64,000 nucleotides of DNA from NCBI RefSeq assembly GCF_014650555.1, contig NZ_BMVE01000006.1, positions 434,001 to 498,000 of the forward strand, given 5' to 3'. How positions within the stretch are numbered: the first letter of the stretch is position 1; the number at the start of each line of letters is the position of its first letter. A program made the position numbers and the translations under genes. Under the pieces are notes generated by a model. It saw only the letters and a program-made list of their open reading frames with translations, ran no database searches and had not been told where the DNA came from. Source of the stretch: Streptomyces goshikiensis. GTDB lineage: Bacteria > Actinomycetota > Actinomycetes > Streptomycetales > Streptomycetaceae. Positions 8,251 to 16,133 of the stretch are shown in pieces.

Positions 8251-9525
8251 TCAGGCCCCCTGCGCCTGCGGCAGGGAGCTCAGCGGAACCGACGGGTCCG
8301 CCAGCGCCTCGCGATTGACCGGGGACTTGGACCTGATCAGGGCCTGGATCTGATCCGTGACATCCCACACATTTACGTTCATCCCGGCGAGCACCCGCCC
8401 CTCCGACAGCCAGAAGGCGATGAACTCCCGCTTGGCCACGTCCCCGCGGATCAGCACCTGGTCGTAGCCCCCCGGCGGCGCGTACCCCGAGTACTCCAGA
8501 CCCACGTCGTACTGGTCCGAGAAGAAGTAGGGCACCCGGTCGTACGACACCTCCTGCCCCAGCATCGCCCGCGCCGCCGCCGGGCCCCCATTGAGCGCGT
8601 TCGCCCAGTGCTCCACCCGCAGCCGGGTCCCGAGCACCGGATGGTGGGCGGCCGCCACGTCCCCCACGGCGAAGACGTCCGGATCGGACGTGCGCAGCGA
8701 GGCGTCCACCGCGATCCCGCCGCCGTGCTCCCGGTCCACCAGGGCCAGCCCGGAGGTCTCGGCGAGCGCGGTGCGCGGCGCGGCCCCGATCGCCGCGAGC
8801 ACCGCGTGCGCCGGGTGCTCCTCCCCGTCGTCCGTACGGGCCGCCAGCACCATGCCGTCCTGGCCGATGATCTCCGTCAGCCGGGCCCCGAAGTGGAAGC
8901 GGACCCCGTGGTCCTCGTGCAGGTCCCCGAAGAGCCGGCCGATCTCCGGGCCGAGCACCGCGTGCAGCGGGGTGGGCTCCGGCTCGACCACCGTGACCTC
9001 CGCCCCGTACCCGCGCGCCGCGGCGGCGACCTCCAGGCCGATCCATCCGGCGCCCGCGACCAGCAGGTGGCCGTTGTCCCGGCCGAGCCGCGACAGCGCG
9101 TTGCGCAGCCGTTCGGCGTGCGCCAGCCGGCGCAGGTGGTAGACCCCGGCCAGGCCCGTGCCCGGGATGTCCAGGCGGCGCGGCTCGGCGCCGGTCGCCA
9201 GCAGCAGCTTGTCGTAGTGCAGCGCGGTGCCGTCGCCGAGGACGACCTTCTTCTCCTCCCGGACCAGGTGGACCGCGGGCTGGCCGAGGTGCAGCTCGAT
9301 GTCGGAGCGCGCGTACCAGGACGCCTCGTGCACGAAGACGCTCTCGCGCTCCTCCTTGCCCGTCAGGTAGCCCTTGGACAGCGGGGGCCGTTCGTAGGGA
9401 TGGTCGCGCTCGTCCCCGACCAGGATCACCCGGCCCGTGAACCCCTCGGCCCGCAGTGTCTCGGCCGCCTTCGCCCCCGCGAGTCCCGCGCCGACGATGA
9501 CAAATGTCCGGTGTGCGTCGACCAC
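8251..9525 (-). CDS. FAD/NAD(P)-dependent ferredoxin-reductase-type oxidoreductase
   Basis: A 424-residue flavoprotein of the pyridine nucleotide-disulfide/rubredoxin-ferredoxin reductase type. It has an FAD motif at the N terminus (IVGAGLAGAKAAE), an NAD(P) motif around residue 150 (VAGAGWIGLEV), an FAD-closing motif VFAVGDVAA and a C-terminal reductase domain. Such proteins usually pass electrons from NAD(P)H to a ferredoxin serving a P450 or dioxygenase; no partner ferredoxin is adjacent. A frame remains open to 9564, but GTG 9525 sits six bases after a perfect AGGAGG, which decides the start. It lies between dgt and dnaG. Confidence 0.9.
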   Translation of the reverse strand: MVDAHRTFVIVGAGLAGAKAAETLRAEGFTGRVILVGDERDHPYERPPLSKGYLTGKEERESVFVHEASWYARSDIELHLGQPAVHLVREEKKVVLGDGTALHYDKLLLATGAEPRRLDIPGTGLAGVYHLRRLAHAERLRNALSRLGRDNGHLLVAGAGWIGLEVAAAARGYGAEVTVVEPEPTPLHAVLGPEIGRLFGDLHEDHGVRFHFGARLTEIIGQDGMVLAARTDDGEEHPAHAVLAAIGAAPRTALAETSGLALVDREHGGGIAVDASLRTSDPDVFAVGDVAAAHHPVLGTRLRVEHWANALNGGPAAARAMLGQEVSYDRVPYFFSDQYDVGLEYSGYAPPGGYDQVLIRGDVAKREFIAFWLSEGRVLAGMNVNVWDVTDQIQALIRSKSPVNREALADPSVPLSSLPQAQGA

Positions 9526-9618
9526 CTGATGCCTCCTCATAACCTCACCGCCATGTGCGACCACATGCGAGCGTCCCGCACTGAGCCTGCCGCGTGAAGG
9601 GGCAGTGGCCCGATCGGC

Positions 9619-10956
9619 TCACCCGTCGGCGCGTCGAGTGCGGTGGGTGAGGCGGTCGTGAAGGGAGCGTGCGGCGGCGTCGGTGAGGGAGGCGATCTGG
9701 TCGATGACCGCGCGTTTGCGGGCCTTGTCGTCCGCCGCGGCGTCGAAGACCGCCCGGAACTGCGGGTCCAGCCCCTCGGGCGCGCGGGCGCTGAGCGCCT
9801 CCGCGAGTTCGGCCAGGACGACGCGCTGGTCGGCGCGGATCCGCTCCTGCTCGTCGCGCTGCATCACGTACAGATCGGCGACCGCCTTCAGCACCGCGCA
9901 CTCGTTGCGCGCGGCGCGCGGGACGACCAGCTCCGCCGCGTACCGGGTGAGCCGGCCGGAGCCGTACGCCGCGCGCGTGGCGCCCTCGGCGGCCAGGCAG
10001 AAACGGCCGATGAGCTGGCTGGTGGCGTCCTTGAGACGGGCCTGGGCGACGGCCGAGCCGTCGTACCCGTGCGGCCACCACTCCTCCTCCATCAGCCGGT
10101 CCAGGGCCTCGCGCAGCTCCTCCGGGTCGGTGTCGGCCGGGACGTACCGCCCGATGGCGACCCGCCAGATCGCGGTCCGCTCGGGCTCGGCGAAGAGCAG
10201 GTTGGGATCGAGGTGGCCCGCGTGCAGGCCGTCCTCGAAGTCGTGGACGGAATACGCCACGTCGTCCGCCCAGTCCATCACCTGGGCCTCGAAGCACTTG
10301 CGGTCCGCGGGCGCGCCCCGGCGCAGCCACTCGAAGACCGGCAGGTCGTCCTCGTACGCGCCGAACTTGACCGAGCCGGGGTCCGTGGGGTGACCGCCGC
10401 GCGCCCACGGGTACTTGGTGGCCGCATCCAGCGAGGCGCGGGTCAGGTTCAGGCCGACGCTGACGAGCTCGCCCGTCCCCGGATCGGGCACGAACCGCTT
10501 GGGCTCCAGCCGGGTCAGCAGCCGCAGCGACTGGGCGTTGCCCTCGAAGCCGCCGCAGTCCTCGGCGAACTCGTTGAGCGCCTCCTCGCCGTTGTGGCCG
10601 AAGGGCGGGTGGCCCATGTCGTGCGAGAGGCAGGCAGCCTCGACCAGATCGGGGTCACAGCCGAGCGCCGCGCCGAGCTCACGGCCGACCTGGGCGCACT
10701 CCAGGGAGTGCGTCAGGCGGGTGCGCGGGCTCGCGTCCCAGTCGTAGGAGCGGGTGCCGGGGGTGACGACCTGGGTCTTCCCGGCGAGGCGGCGCAGCGC
10801 GCCGGAGTGCAGCACCCGCGCGCGGTCGCGCTGGAAGGCGGTGCGGCCCGGGCGTTTGTCGGGCTCGGCGGCCCAGCGCTCGGTGTCCGACGGGCCGTAC
10901 ACGCCGTTGGGGCCGTCGGGTCGGTGGGGTGCGGTGGTTGCTTCCGGGCCTTCCAT
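9619..10956 (-). CDS. dgt: Deoxyguanosinetriphosphate triphosphohydrolase-like protein
   Basis: A 445-residue HD-domain enzyme that hydrolyses dNTPs (classically dGTP) to the nucleoside and triphosphate. Metal ligands are visible as His83 in LTHSLE and the His112-Asp113 pair in SHDMGHPPFGHNGE, with a later MDWADDVAYSVHD motif. ATG 10956 follows a TACCGT-like -10 with little leader. It heads the run of same-strand genes leading to dnaG, which fits a role in nucleotide pool control near replication genes. Confidence 0.95.
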   Translation of the reverse strand: MEGPEATTAPHRPDGPNGVYGPSDTERWAAEPDKRPGRTAFQRDRARVLHSGALRRLAGKTQVVTPGTRSYDWDASPRTRLTHSLECAQVGRELGAALGCDPDLVEAACLSHDMGHPPFGHNGEEALNEFAEDCGGFEGNAQSLRLLTRLEPKRFVPDPGTGELVSVGLNLTRASLDAATKYPWARGGHPTDPGSVKFGAYEDDLPVFEWLRRGAPADRKCFEAQVMDWADDVAYSVHDFEDGLHAGHLDPNLLFAEPERTAIWRVAIGRYVPADTDPEELREALDRLMEEEWWPHGYDGSAVAQARLKDATSQLIGRFCLAAEGATRAAYGSGRLTRYAAELVVPRAARNECAVLKAVADLYVMQRDEQERIRADQRVVLAELAEALSARAPEGLDPQFRAVFDAAADDKARKRAVIDQIASLTDAAARSLHDRLTHRTRRADG

Positions 10957-11013
10957 GCCTCAGACGGTAACCGCAGACACCGACAATCGGAGCAATCCGT
11001 CCCGGCGGGACCT

Positions 11014-11733
11014 TCAGGCGGTGGCCAGTTCCCGCTGGTCCCCGGCTGTGGACGCCGCCAGCGCGGCGTCATAGCGCCGCAGCACCAGCCGGGCCAGCGC
11101 CGGATGGGCCCCCAGCGGCGCGGCCGCCGCACCGGGCGCGGCCGCCGCGCACTGGGTGGCGAACCGCCCGGGCGCGGTGAAGTACGAGGCCACCGCGACC
11201 CGGTGGTGACCCCGCGCGGCCAGCGCCCGCACCGCGTCGGGCACGGTCGGGGCGGCGGCGCAGGCGTAGGCCGCCACCACCGCGACCCCGCCGAGCCGCT
11301 CCGACAGCAGGGCGGCGCTGCGCCGGGTGTCGGCGGCGGAGTCCGGATCGCGGGATCCGGCCGCGGCCAGCACCACGGCCGCCCCCGGGGTCCACCCGGC
11401 CTCCAGCAGCCGGTCGTACAGGGCCTCCACGAGCAGCGGGTGCGGGCCCAGCGGGGCGGCGATCCGGGTCCGCAGGTGCGCGGCCCGGGCGGCGCTCGCG
11501 GGCAGGTCCCGCTTGACGTGGTGCCCGCGCCCGAGCAGCAGCGGCACCAGCACCGCCGAACCGGAGACCTCCCGCAGGGCGTCGCCGAGCAGCGGCCGGT
11601 TCAGCTCGATGTGCCCGAGGCGGACATCGAGGCGGGGCCGGAGCTCCCGGACCCGGTCGAGGAGGGCTTCGACGGCGTGCGGTGCGCGCGGGTCCCGGCT
11701 TCCGTGGGCCACGGCGACGAGGGTGGGCTGCAT
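11014..11733 (-). CDS. Sirohydrochlorin ferrochelatase/cobaltochelatase (CbiX/SirB family)
   Basis: A 239-residue cytoplasmic chelatase with two CbiX-like halves. Each half begins with the expected turn: AVAHGSRDPRAP at the N terminus and VLAAAGSRDPDS in the middle, with metal-handling histidines in LLLGRGHHVKRD. It inserts Fe2+ or Co2+ into sirohydrochlorin on the way to siroheme or cobalamin. The siroheme-dependent nirB at the window start makes siroheme the likelier product. The frame stays open to 11961, but ATG 11733 aligns with the usual family start. It is 57 bases upstream of dgt on the same strand. Confidence 0.88.
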   Translation of the reverse strand: MQPTLVAVAHGSRDPRAPHAVEALLDRVRELRPRLDVRLGHIELNRPLLGDALREVSGSAVLVPLLLGRGHHVKRDLPASAARAAHLRTRIAAPLGPHPLLVEALYDRLLEAGWTPGAAVVLAAAGSRDPDSAADTRRSAALLSERLGGVAVVAAYACAAAPTVPDAVRALAARGHHRVAVASYFTAPGRFATQCAAAAPGAAAAPLGAHPALARLVLRRYDAALAASTAGDQRELATA

Positions 11734-12109
11734 ACGTGGACTCCGGGGTGCCGGTCCGCCGTCCTGTGCCACGGGCGCAGGCCGCTGAGCTGCGTGCCGA
11801 GCTGGGCGGTGATCCGGCCCAGCAGCTCCGCGGTTGTGGCGGGGGGAAGGGGGAGGGTCAATGACTCGGGAGGGTGCACCGGCTCCGTCATGAACCGATC
11901 CTGGGGGTTCGAGGTTGCCGTGGCGTTGCGCCGGGATGACGGGTCTTTTCCACCCGCTCACGGCGGCCCCGGCGCGCGGCTGAAACCGCGCGCTCCCCCC
12001 TGGCGTCCTGACCAGCGGATCACCGGATCACCGGATCACCGGACGACCGGACCGCCGGACCACCGGCCAGGACAGCCGGCCCGGCCATCACACCCAGGGG
12101 GAACGGGAG
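11734..12109. other. Intergenic stretch with one possible short gene and a tandem repeat
   Basis: This region separates the divergent chelatase and DUF218 genes. On the minus strand an ATG at 11891, preceded by AGGA, opens a frame whose first 45 codons have good Streptomyces third positions (AELLGRITAQLGTQLSGL) before it runs into the chelatase gene in another frame. It may be a short leader gene or a gene remnant. Next to the plus-strand gene there is a six-unit 8-bp repeat. I see nothing else. Confidence 0.5.
12019..12066 (+). repeat. Six degenerate 8-bp tandem repeats
   Basis: Three exact ATCACCGG units (12019-12042) are followed by ACGACCGG, ACCGCCGG and ACCACCGG in register, ending 43 bases before the DUF218 start codon. 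The units are not coding in any supported gene. Confidence 0.8.
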
Positions 12110-12817
12110 ATGCGCGCACCGCGCCTGACCGAGATCGCGCGCCGGGCGCGGAAACCGCTGCCGCGCACCGTGCGGGCCCGGCGGCGGGCCGTACAGGCGG
12201 TGATGGCCGGGTGCGTGCTGGCGCTGCTGCCCTCCGCCTGGACGCACGTGGTGGCCGCCGACCGGCTGCGCACCACCGCCGGGGCCCCGTCGGCCGAGGT
12301 GGCCGTGGTGTTCGGGGCGGGGCTGTGGAACGGGCGGCCCACCCCGTACCTGGCCAACCGGCTCGACGCGGCCGCCGAGCTGTACCGCGCGGGCAAGGTC
12401 AAGGTCGTGCTGGTCAGCGGGGACAACAGCCGCACCGGGTACGACGAGCCCGACGCGATGCGGACGTACCTGACCGCCCACGGGGTGCCGGGGGAGCGGA
12501 TCGTCAGCGACTTCGCCGGCTTCGACACCTGGGACTCCTGCGTCCGCGCCAAGGAGATCTTCGGCGTGCACCGGGCGGTGCTGATCAGCCAGGGCTTCCA
12601 CATCCACCGGGCCGTCGCCCTGTGCGAGGCGGCGGGCGTCGACTCGTACGGGGTCGGGGTGGCCGACGCGCACGACGCGACCTGGTACTACGGCGGCACG
12701 CGCGAGGTCTTCGCCGCCGGAAAGGCGGTGCTGGACGCGGTGTTCGAGCCGGAGCCGCGGTTCCTGGGGCCGAAGGAGGAAGGGGTGTCGCGGGTACTGG
12801 CCGCTCTGGCGGACTGA
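12110..12817 (+). CDS. DUF218 / SanA-YdcF family membrane protein
   Basis: A 235-residue protein with an arginine-rich start, one membrane segment (about residues 30-48) and an extracytoplasmic DUF218 domain. Motifs seen are VVFGAGLWNGRPTPYLANRLD, LVSGDNSRTGYDEPDAM and SQGFHIHRAV. E. coli SanA of this family affects envelope permeability to vancomycin at high temperature; the biochemical activity is unknown. ATG 12110 follows GGGGGAACGGGAG. The 8-bp repeat array lies just upstream. Confidence 0.85.
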   Translation: MRAPRLTEIARRARKPLPRTVRARRRAVQAVMAGCVLALLPSAWTHVVAADRLRTTAGAPSAEVAVVFGAGLWNGRPTPYLANRLDAAAELYRAGKVKVVLVSGDNSRTGYDEPDAMRTYLTAHGVPGERIVSDFAGFDTWDSCVRAKEIFGVHRAVLISQGFHIHRAVALCEAAGVDSYGVGVADAHDATWYYGGTREVFAAGKAVLDAVFEPEPRFLGPKEEGVSRVLAALAD

Positions 12818-13025
12818 CGCCGCCGTCGGCCGGGCCCCGGAGCCCGCACCCGAAAGAGTCTGCTCGGACATGCGTCCGGTAGGCATCGGGCCTTCCGGCG
12901 GGGGGTAACCATCCGGTCACGCACCGGACTCAGAAAGTGCTCGCACGCCCCTCGTGGCGGCGATGTGCCGTACCCCACACTGAGGTGCGGTGCTTGAGTC
13001 CTCGGAGCCCCTGGAGGTCGCCCCC

Positions 13026-14114
13026 GTGCAGACCCAGACCCTGACCGTGAACCTGAGCGGGCCCGCCCTCGGCGCCGACGGCGCCGAGGCGGACGAGCCC
13101 GAGGCCGAGGCCGAGGCCGTGGAAGACGAGCCCGAGCCCCTGGAGCTGATCGAGCAGGTGCCGCAGCAGCGCAAGCGCACCGCCGACAGCGGGAGCGGAT
13201 CGGGGCCCTCCGCCGACCTCTTCCGGCAGTACCTGCGCGAGATAGGCAGGATCCCGCTGCTCACCGCGGCGGAAGAGGTCGAGCTCGCGCGGCGCGTCGA
13301 AGCCGGACTGTTCGCCGAGGAGAAGCTCGCCGGCCACACCGATCTCGACTTACAGCTCACGCTCGACCTGGACAAGCTCGTCGTCATGGGCCGGATGGCC
13401 AAACGCCGCCTCATCGAGTCGAACCTGCGGCTCGTGGTCTCCGTCGCGAAGCGCTACGTCGGCCGCGGCCTCACCATGCTCGACCTGGTCCAGGAGGGGA
13501 ACCTCGGTCTGATCAGGGCCGTTGAGAAGTTCGACTACGCGCGCGGCTACAAGTTCTCCACGTACGCGACCTGGTGGATCCGCCAGGCCATGTCCCGGGC
13601 CCTCGCCGACCAGGCCCGGACCATCCGCGTGCCCGTGCATGTCGTCGAGCTGATCAACCGCGTCGTCCGCGTCCAGCGCCGCATGCTCCAGGAACGCGGG
13701 TACGAGCCCACCGCCGAAGAGGTCGCCGTCCACCTGGAACTGACCCCCGAGCGGGTCCTTGAGGTACTGCGCCTCGCCCAGGAGCCGGTCTCGCTGCACG
13801 CACCCGTCGGCGAGGAGGACGACGTCGCCCTCGGCGACCTCATCGAGGACGGCGACGCCGCCTCGCCCGTTGAGTCCGCCGCGTTCTTCCTGCTGCGCGA
13901 ACACCTGGAAGCCGTGCTGTCCACGCTCGGCGAGCGGGAGCGCAAGGTAGTCCAGCTCCGGTACGGGCTCGCCGACGGCCGCCCGCGCACGCTGGAGGAG
14001 ATCGGACGCATCTTCGGCGTCACCCGCGAGCGCATCCGGCAGATCGAGTCCAAGACCCTCAACAAGCTGCGCGACCACGCCTTCGCCGACCAGCTCCGCG
14101 GCTACCTGGACTGA
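13026..14114 (+). CDS. hrdA: RNA polymerase sigma-70 family factor, HrdA-type
   Basis: A 362-residue principal-type (group 1/2) sigma factor. It has a short acidic N terminus without the long HrdB extension, region 1.2 (DLFRQYLREIGRIPLLT), region 2 including KFSTYATWWIRQA for -10 recognition, region 3, and region 4.2 helix-turn-helix (TLEEIGRIFGVTRERIRQIE). GTG 13026 has GGAGGT seven bases upstream; an in-frame GTG at 12990 would add 12 residues with no good ribosome site. The symbol rests on recalled position, since S. coelicolor hrdA lies close to dnaG, and on the lack of the HrdB N-terminal domain. It is convergent with an ABC exporter operon. Confidence 0.88.
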   Translation: MQTQTLTVNLSGPALGADGAEADEPEAEAEAVEDEPEPLELIEQVPQQRKRTADSGSGSGPSADLFRQYLREIGRIPLLTAAEEVELARRVEAGLFAEEKLAGHTDLDLQLTLDLDKLVVMGRMAKRRLIESNLRLVVSVAKRYVGRGLTMLDLVQEGNLGLIRAVEKFDYARGYKFSTYATWWIRQAMSRALADQARTIRVPVHVVELINRVVRVQRRMLQERGYEPTAEEVAVHLELTPERVLEVLRLAQEPVSLHAPVGEEDDVALGDLIEDGDAASPVESAAFFLLREHLEAVLSTLGERERKVVQLRYGLADGRPRTLEEIGRIFGVTRERIRQIESKTLNKLRDHAFADQLRGYLD

Positions 14115-14140
14115 CGGCGGCCGCCGCCGCACACGCGGAA

Positions 14141-14167
14141 GGGGTGCCCCCCGTACGAGGGCACCCC
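14141..14167. terminator. Bidirectional terminator hairpin
   Basis: GGGGTGCCC (14141-14149) pairs perfectly with GGGCACCCC (14159-14167) around a 9-base loop. It lies between the convergent sigma factor gene and the ABC exporter operon. Confidence 0.75.
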
Positions 14168-14210
14168 CAGCGGTGCGGTCCGCGGTCCGCGCGTGCGGCC
14201 GCGCCGCCGC

Positions 14211-16133
14211 CTAGTCGACCTCGGCCACCGCCTGCGCGAACTGCGCCGTGTACAGGCGCGCGTAGGCGCCGTCCGCGGTCAGCAGCTCCTCGTGCGAGCC
14301 CTGCTCCACGATCGAGCCGTTCTCCATCACCAGGATCACGTCCGCGTCGCGGATCGTGGACAGCCGGTGCGCGATCACGAACGACGTACGGCCGTGCGCG
14401 AGGCGCGTCATCGCCTTCTGGATCAGCACCTCGGTACGGGTGTCCACCGAGCTCGTCGCCTCGTCGAGCACCAGGATCACCGGGTCCGACAGGAACGCCC
14501 GGGCGATGGTGATCAGCTGCTTCTCGCCGGCGCTGACGCCCGCGCCCTCGTCGTCCAGCACGGTGTCGTAACCGTCCGGCAGGGTGCGGACGAACCGGTC
14601 GGCGTGCGCGGCCCGCGCCGCCTCCTCGATCTCGGCGCGCGTGACCTCGCGCGACGCCCCGTAGGCGATGTTCTCCGCGATCGTGCCGCCGAACAGCCAG
14701 GTGTCCTGGAGCACCATGCCGATGCCCGTGCGCAGTTCCTCGCGGGTCATCTTCGCGATGTCCACCCCGTCCAGGGCGATCCGGCCGCCCGTGACCTCGT
14801 AGAACCGCATCAAGAGGTTGACGAGCGTGGTCTTGCCGGCGCCCGTCGGGCCGACGATCGCGACCGTCTGGCCCGGCTCCACCGTCAGTGACAGGTTCTC
14901 GATCAGCGGCTTGTCCGGCTCGTAGCGGAACGCCACCTTGTCGAGGGTGACCTGCCCGCGCAGCAGCTCCGGGCGCTCCGGGACCTCGACGTCCGGCTCC
15001 TGCTCCCGCGCGTCCAGCAGCTCGTACACCCGCTCCGCCGAGGCGACGCCGGACTGCACCAGGTTCGCCATCGAGGCGACCTGCGTCAGCGGCATCGAGA
15101 ACTGGCGCGAGTACTGGATGAAGGCCTGCACGTCACCGATCGACAGGGTGCCCGAGGCCACCCGCAGACCGCCGACCACCGCGATCAGCACGTAGTTGAT
15201 GTTCGAGATGAAGAACATCACCGGCTGCATTATCCCGCTGACCAGCTGCGCCTTGAACGAGGCGCGGTACAGCGCCTCGTTCTGCTCGGCGAAGACCGCC
15301 GCGGACTCCTTCTGCCGGCCGAAGACCTTGACCAGGTTGTGGCCCGAGTACATCTCCTCGATGTGCGCGTTCAGCGTGCCGGTGGTCTTCCACTGCGCCA
15401 CGAACTGCGGCTGCGACTTCTTGCCGATCTTCGCCGCGACGAACACCGACACCGGCACCGTCACCAGCGCGACCAGCGCCAGCAGCGGCGAGATCCAGAA
15501 CATCATCGCCAGCACGCCGACGATCGTCAGCAGCGAGTTCAGCAGCTGCCCCATCGTCTGCTGGAGCGTCTGCCCGATGTTGTCGATGTCGTTCGTGGCC
15601 CGGCTCAGGACCTCGCCGCGCTTTTGCTGGTCGAAGTACGACAGCGGCAGCCGCGACAGCTTCCCCTGGAGCTCCTCGCGCATCCGGTACACGGTGCCGT
15701 TCATGACGTGGTTCGACAGCCGCGTCGCCACCAGCATCAGCAGGCCCGCCAGCGTGAAGACCACCAGCGCCCAGATCGCCACGACCCCGACGGCCCCGAA
15801 GTCGATGCCCTGGCCGGGGGTGAAGTCGGTGCCGGACAGCATGTCCGCCATCCCGCCGTGACCGTCCGCGCGCAGCTTGTCCAGCGCCTGCTGCTTGGTG
15901 ATGCCGGCCGGCATCTGCCGCCCCACGATCCCCGCGAACACCAGGTCGGTGGCCTGCCCGAGGATCTTCGGCCCGACGACCGCGCAGCCGACGCTGCCGA
16001 CGACCGCCACGACCATGCCCCACAGCTTGGCCCGGTCCTGCGTGAGCTGCTTCAGCAGCCGTTGGCCCGAAGCCTTGAAGTCCAGGGACCGCTCGTTCGG
16101 TCCCATCATCATCCGTCCTCCGGGCCCGCTCAT
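14211..16133 (-). CDS. ABC exporter half-transporter, canonical subunit of a heterodimer
   Basis: A 640-residue protein with a six-helix membrane domain (about residues 35-360) fused to an ATPase. Walker A is GPTGAGKTT, Walker B with catalytic Glu is VILVLDEATSS and the H-switch is VIAHRLST. The signature motif is degenerate (VSAGEKQ in place of LSGGQ). It therefore complements the neighbouring subunit, which has a good signature but a degenerate catalytic site. Its ATG overlaps the TGA of that subunit (ATGA, 16130-16133), so the two are translationally coupled. Together they should form a heterodimeric multidrug or lipid exporter; the substrate is unknown. Confidence 0.92.
   Translation of the reverse strand: MSGPGGRMMMGPNERSLDFKASGQRLLKQLTQDRAKLWGMVVAVVGSVGCAVVGPKILGQATDLVFAGIVGRQMPAGITKQQALDKLRADGHGGMADMLSGTDFTPGQGIDFGAVGVVAIWALVVFTLAGLLMLVATRLSNHVMNGTVYRMREELQGKLSRLPLSYFDQQKRGEVLSRATNDIDNIGQTLQQTMGQLLNSLLTIVGVLAMMFWISPLLALVALVTVPVSVFVAAKIGKKSQPQFVAQWKTTGTLNAHIEEMYSGHNLVKVFGRQKESAAVFAEQNEALYRASFKAQLVSGIMQPVMFFISNINYVLIAVVGGLRVASGTLSIGDVQAFIQYSRQFSMPLTQVASMANLVQSGVASAERVYELLDAREQEPDVEVPERPELLRGQVTLDKVAFRYEPDKPLIENLSLTVEPGQTVAIVGPTGAGKTTLVNLLMRFYEVTGGRIALDGVDIAKMTREELRTGIGMVLQDTWLFGGTIAENIAYGASREVTRAEIEEAARAAHADRFVRTLPDGYDTVLDDEGAGVSAGEKQLITIARAFLSDPVILVLDEATSSVDTRTEVLIQKAMTRLAHGRTSFVIAHRLSTIRDADVILVMENGSIVEQGSHEELLTADGAYARLYTAQFAQAVAEVD

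Noticed and set aside
9643..12882. A 1079-codon open frame on the plus strand
   Set aside because: It is antisense to dgt and the chelatase. Its low-complexity composition and lack of stops are expected from high-GC DNA opposite real genes.
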